Below are positions 54,123 through 56,009 of a stretch of DNA of 56,009 bases, piece by piece; within the stretch, counting starts at the first letter, position 1; every line of letters starts with the position of its first letter. The stretch is from assembly GCF_001646655.1 (NCBI RefSeq), contig NZ_LPZN01000012.1:1-56009 (forward strand), read 5' to 3'. The position numbers and the translations under genes are program-made. This DNA comes from Rhodococcus gordoniae (GTDB lineage Bacteria; Actinomycetota; Actinomycetes; Mycobacteriales; Mycobacteriaceae). The notes below the pieces were generated by a model. It had not been told where the DNA came from. It saw only the letters and a list, made by a program, of their open reading frames with translations, and did no database searches.

Positions 54123-54853
54123 GATCGTGCCCCCACCGGCTGGTCGAAGACCGGGGCGAGTCCGAAGATCTCACGTAGTGTCGGACCGCTCCCCAGGCGA
54201 CTCTTGGCGCGTACCTCGAGCGCGTTCATCAACAGGGTCAGCACGTAGCCGAGCACGAAGTACAGCACCAACCCCACACCGAACGCGAAGATGGTGTCGC
54301 CGCTTCCCCGACGGAGCTGCTCGATCTGGAACGTGAGGTCCTGCAGCAGGATATAGCTCGCCAACGCCGTTCCCTTGAGCAACTGGATGAGCAGATTCGT
54401 CAGCGGCGGAATCATCTCGGCCCATGCCTGGGGGAAGATCACTCGTCGCATGCGTTGCCAGTAACCGAAATTCAGCGCGGTCGCCGCCTCCAGTTGCGGC
54501 GTGGGCACCGACGCGATCGCACCACGCACCACCTCGGCACCGTAGGCACCGTAGTTGAGCGACAGCGCGAGGATCCCGCACACGATCGATTCGAGCCGGA
54601 ATCCGAACAACGGCAGGACGTAGAAGAGCCAGAACAGCTGCACGAGAAGCGATGTGCCGCGGAAGAACTCGATGAACACCCGCGCGCTCCCACGCAGGGC
54701 GACGTTCTTCGCGCCTGCCGCCAGTCCGAGCGCGACGGCGAGCAGGAACGCGAAGATCGCGCTCCCCACAGTCAATTCGACGGTGACGAGCAGACCGTCG
54801 AACAGTTGCGGCAGGGAGTTCCACAGCAGATCGATCTTGGAACCGAAATCCAT
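54119..54853 (-). CDS. ehuC: Ectoine-type ABC importer, permease C
   Basis: 244-aa permease with about five helices and EAA loop EAATALNFGYWQRMRRVIFPQ. N-terminal LPQLFDGLLVTVELTVGSAI and FFRGTSLLVQLFWLFYVLP are typical of the family. It starts 16 nt after ehuB and overlaps ehuD, forming a heterodimeric channel with it. Confidence 0.85.
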   Translation of the reverse strand: MDFGSKIDLLWNSLPQLFDGLLVTVELTVGSAIFAFLLAVALGLAAGAKNVALRGSARVFIEFFRGTSLLVQLFWLFYVLPLFGFRLESIVCGILALSLNYGAYGAEVVRGAIASVPTPQLEAATALNFGYWQRMRRVIFPQAWAEMIPPLTNLLIQLLKGTALASYILLQDLTFQIEQLRRGSGDTIFAFGVGLVLYFVLGYVLTLLMNALEVRAKSRLGSGPTLREIFGLAPVFDQPVGARS

Positions 54854-54869
54854 GACTACGCAGCCGAGG

Positions 54870-55763
54870 TCAGGAAATGCCCTCGCAGAGCATCTCGGTC
54901 GTCAGTTCCGGATCGGGCATCTCCGCTTCCGTGAAACCGAACTCGCCGACGATGGACAGATACTTCTGCGGGTCGGACGTGATCTTGGCCAGTTCCTCGT
55001 TGTAGGCATCGCGCAGTTCGGTGTCCTCCTTACGGAACACCGTTCCGCCGGCACCCACCTGGGGTACGCCGTCGATCTCCGCGACGAACGACTCGGTGAC
55101 CTCGACGGGCGCGTCCTCGTTGTTCTGCTTCATCCAATTGAGCGAGATGCCGGTCAGCGCGAAGACGTCCGCACGTCCGTTGACGACCGCGTCCATCCCG
55201 TCCTGGGGAGACGCCACCTGCATCGCGTCGATTCCGAGCGAGGAGGCATAGTCGGCTTCGATGGCGCCGGTCATGACCGCCATCCGGACGCCGCTCTCGG
55301 CGATCGACTGCATGTCGTCGAGCTGTTCCGGATTGCCCTGCGGGACCATGAGGGCGGTCGTGTAGTTGAACTCCGGCTCGCTGAACAGCGCCTGTTCACA
55401 CCGCTGCGGCAGGATCGACATACCGGCGCTGACGACGTCGAACCGTCCTGCCTGCAGGCCCGGGATGAGCGCGCCGAAGTCCGTCGCCACCCCTTCGACA
55501 TTGTCGATACCGAGATTCTCGAAGATTTCGCGGTGGAGTGCGACGGTGGCACCGGTGAGCTTGCCGTCCAGCATGAAGCTGTAGGGTGCCTCGCCCGCGA
55601 AACCGACGGTGACGGTGCCTTCCTCCCGGAGCCGGTCGAGAGTCGATCCCTCGCTGCCGGTATCGACGCTCGTGCATCCTGTGACGGCCGCGCCGACGAG
55701 TCCCAGTCCCGCGATCACCGCCGTGAACCTGCCGGCGGTACCCGTAGTCGATCGATTCGTCAT
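54870..55763 (-). CDS. ehuB: Ectoine/hydroxyectoine-binding lipoprotein
   Basis: 297-aa periplasmic-type binding protein anchored as a lipoprotein (AAVTGC, lipidated Cys30). Mature-domain stretches LREEGTVTVGFAGEAPYSF, TDFGALIPGLQAGRFDVVSAGM, LPQRCEQALFSEP and FRKEDTELRDAYNEEL match EhuB of Sinorhizobium as I remember it, including the RCEQ motif. ATG 55763 follows GAGGAGGGG. First gene of the importer operon; no ectoine synthesis or degradation genes are in the window. Confidence 0.87.
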   Translation of the reverse strand: MTNRSTTGTAGRFTAVIAGLGLVGAAVTGCTSVDTGSEGSTLDRLREEGTVTVGFAGEAPYSFMLDGKLTGATVALHREIFENLGIDNVEGVATDFGALIPGLQAGRFDVVSAGMSILPQRCEQALFSEPEFNYTTALMVPQGNPEQLDDMQSIAESGVRMAVMTGAIEADYASSLGIDAMQVASPQDGMDAVVNGRADVFALTGISLNWMKQNNEDAPVEVTESFVAEIDGVPQVGAGGTVFRKEDTELRDAYNEELAKITSDPQKYLSIVGEFGFTEAEMPDPELTTEMLCEGIS

Positions 55764-55882
55764 CGTCTCGCCCCTCCTCGTCGTCGACGAGAACGCCCCC
55801 GACAGGCGCTCACACGCCGAACCCGCACGAACCGTGCGATCGTGCATGAGCGGACGTTACCGACATAAGGAGGCACGACCTG

Positions 55883-55897
55883 GAACAGAGCGTGTTC
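55883..55897. promoter_or_regulatory. Palindrome GAACA-N5-TGTTC inside a larger inverted repeat
   Basis: GAACA/TGTTC arms are nested within ACGACCT (55875-55881) and AGGTCGT (55904-55910). It lies 120 bp upstream of ehuB and is a candidate operator for a regulator of ectoine uptake. Confidence 0.4.
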
Positions 55898-55936
55898 GTT
55901 ACGAGGTCGTGATCCCCGGGAAGCCGGCAGCGGCAC

Positions 55937-55965
55937 GCCATACCCGGAAGACAACCGGAAGACAA
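55937..55965 (-). promoter_or_regulatory. Possible ehuBCDA promoter
   Basis: On the minus strand TTGTCT (55960-55965) and TATGGC (55937-55942) are 17 nt apart. The -10 is imperfect. A transcript from here would pass through the palindromes at 55875-55910. Confidence is low. Confidence 0.3.
55944..55965. repeat. Contiguous 11-bp direct repeat CCGGAAGACAA x2
   Basis: Two perfect adjacent copies upstream of ehuB, one helical turn each, overlapping the proposed -35 region. Confidence 0.7.
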
Positions 55966-56009
55966 TAGGACGCGCAGAACCTTGCTCAGGAAACACGAAA
56001 GGGGACCCA

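Overview
The window is high-GC actinobacterial DNA from a mycolic-acid-type organism, most likely Rhodococcus or a close relative. The reasons are a single-polypeptide type I fatty acid synthase followed by acpS, the GlgE maltosyltransferase with GlgB and GlgP, the mismatch endonuclease NucS, an AosR/DUF2017 protein next to clpS, and many genes whose GTG/ATG start lies 6-7 nt after a TANNNT -10 box (leaderless transcription). From memory of the M. tuberculosis H37Rv map, two blocks keep that gene order: about 2.1-18.9 kb resembles Rv2511-Rv2524c, and about 26.5-52.6 kb resembles Rv1341-Rv1320c.

Region 1 (0-9.2 kb): start of a HerA-like ATPase (leaving the window), a divergent trimethylamine-monooxygenase-like flavoenzyme, oligoribonuclease, tRNA-His, a secreted lipase-like hydrolase, an L,D-transpeptidase lipoprotein, two tandem tRNA-Lys genes each with its own hairpin, a DUF3618 protein, Bcp peroxiredoxin, an M20 dipeptidase and a TetR regulator. 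Region 2 (9.2-19 kb): the fas-acpS operon on the minus strand, preceded by about 400 bp with palindromes and direct repeats.

Region 3 (19.3-26.6 kb), accessory: two tandem paralogous HNH nuclease genes beside tRNA-Leu, two small membrane proteins, then a partner-switching signalling cluster (histidine kinase, two receiver-domain proteins, PP2C phosphatase, STAS antagonist, RsbW-like kinase) and a DUF3349 gene.

Region 4 (26.6-44.3 kb): a minus-strand run clpS, DUF2017, P1 peptidase, rhomboid, cAMP-phosphodiesterase-like MBL protein, rph and rdgB; divergently pncB, pncA and dinG (NAD salvage and a helicase); then glgP facing away from glgE-glgB (alpha-glucan metabolism) and a zinc metallopeptidase lipoprotein. 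The mec-cysO-cysM and murI genes found at this place in mycobacteria are absent.

Region 5 (44.3-56 kb): a thioredoxin-TPR protein, a second DUF3817 protein, thiolase, methylmalonyl-CoA epimerase, a DivIVA-like coiled-coil protein, a frame-disrupted MerR/sliding-clamp-like fusion with a second frame-disrupted ORF, nucS with a zinc-ribbon partner, a membrane adenylate cyclase, and an ectoine-type ABC importer (ehuBCDA). The observations most worth following are the MerR-clamp fusion beside nucS, the signalling cluster without an adjacent sigma factor, the tandem HNH genes, and the very short divergent leaderless promoters.
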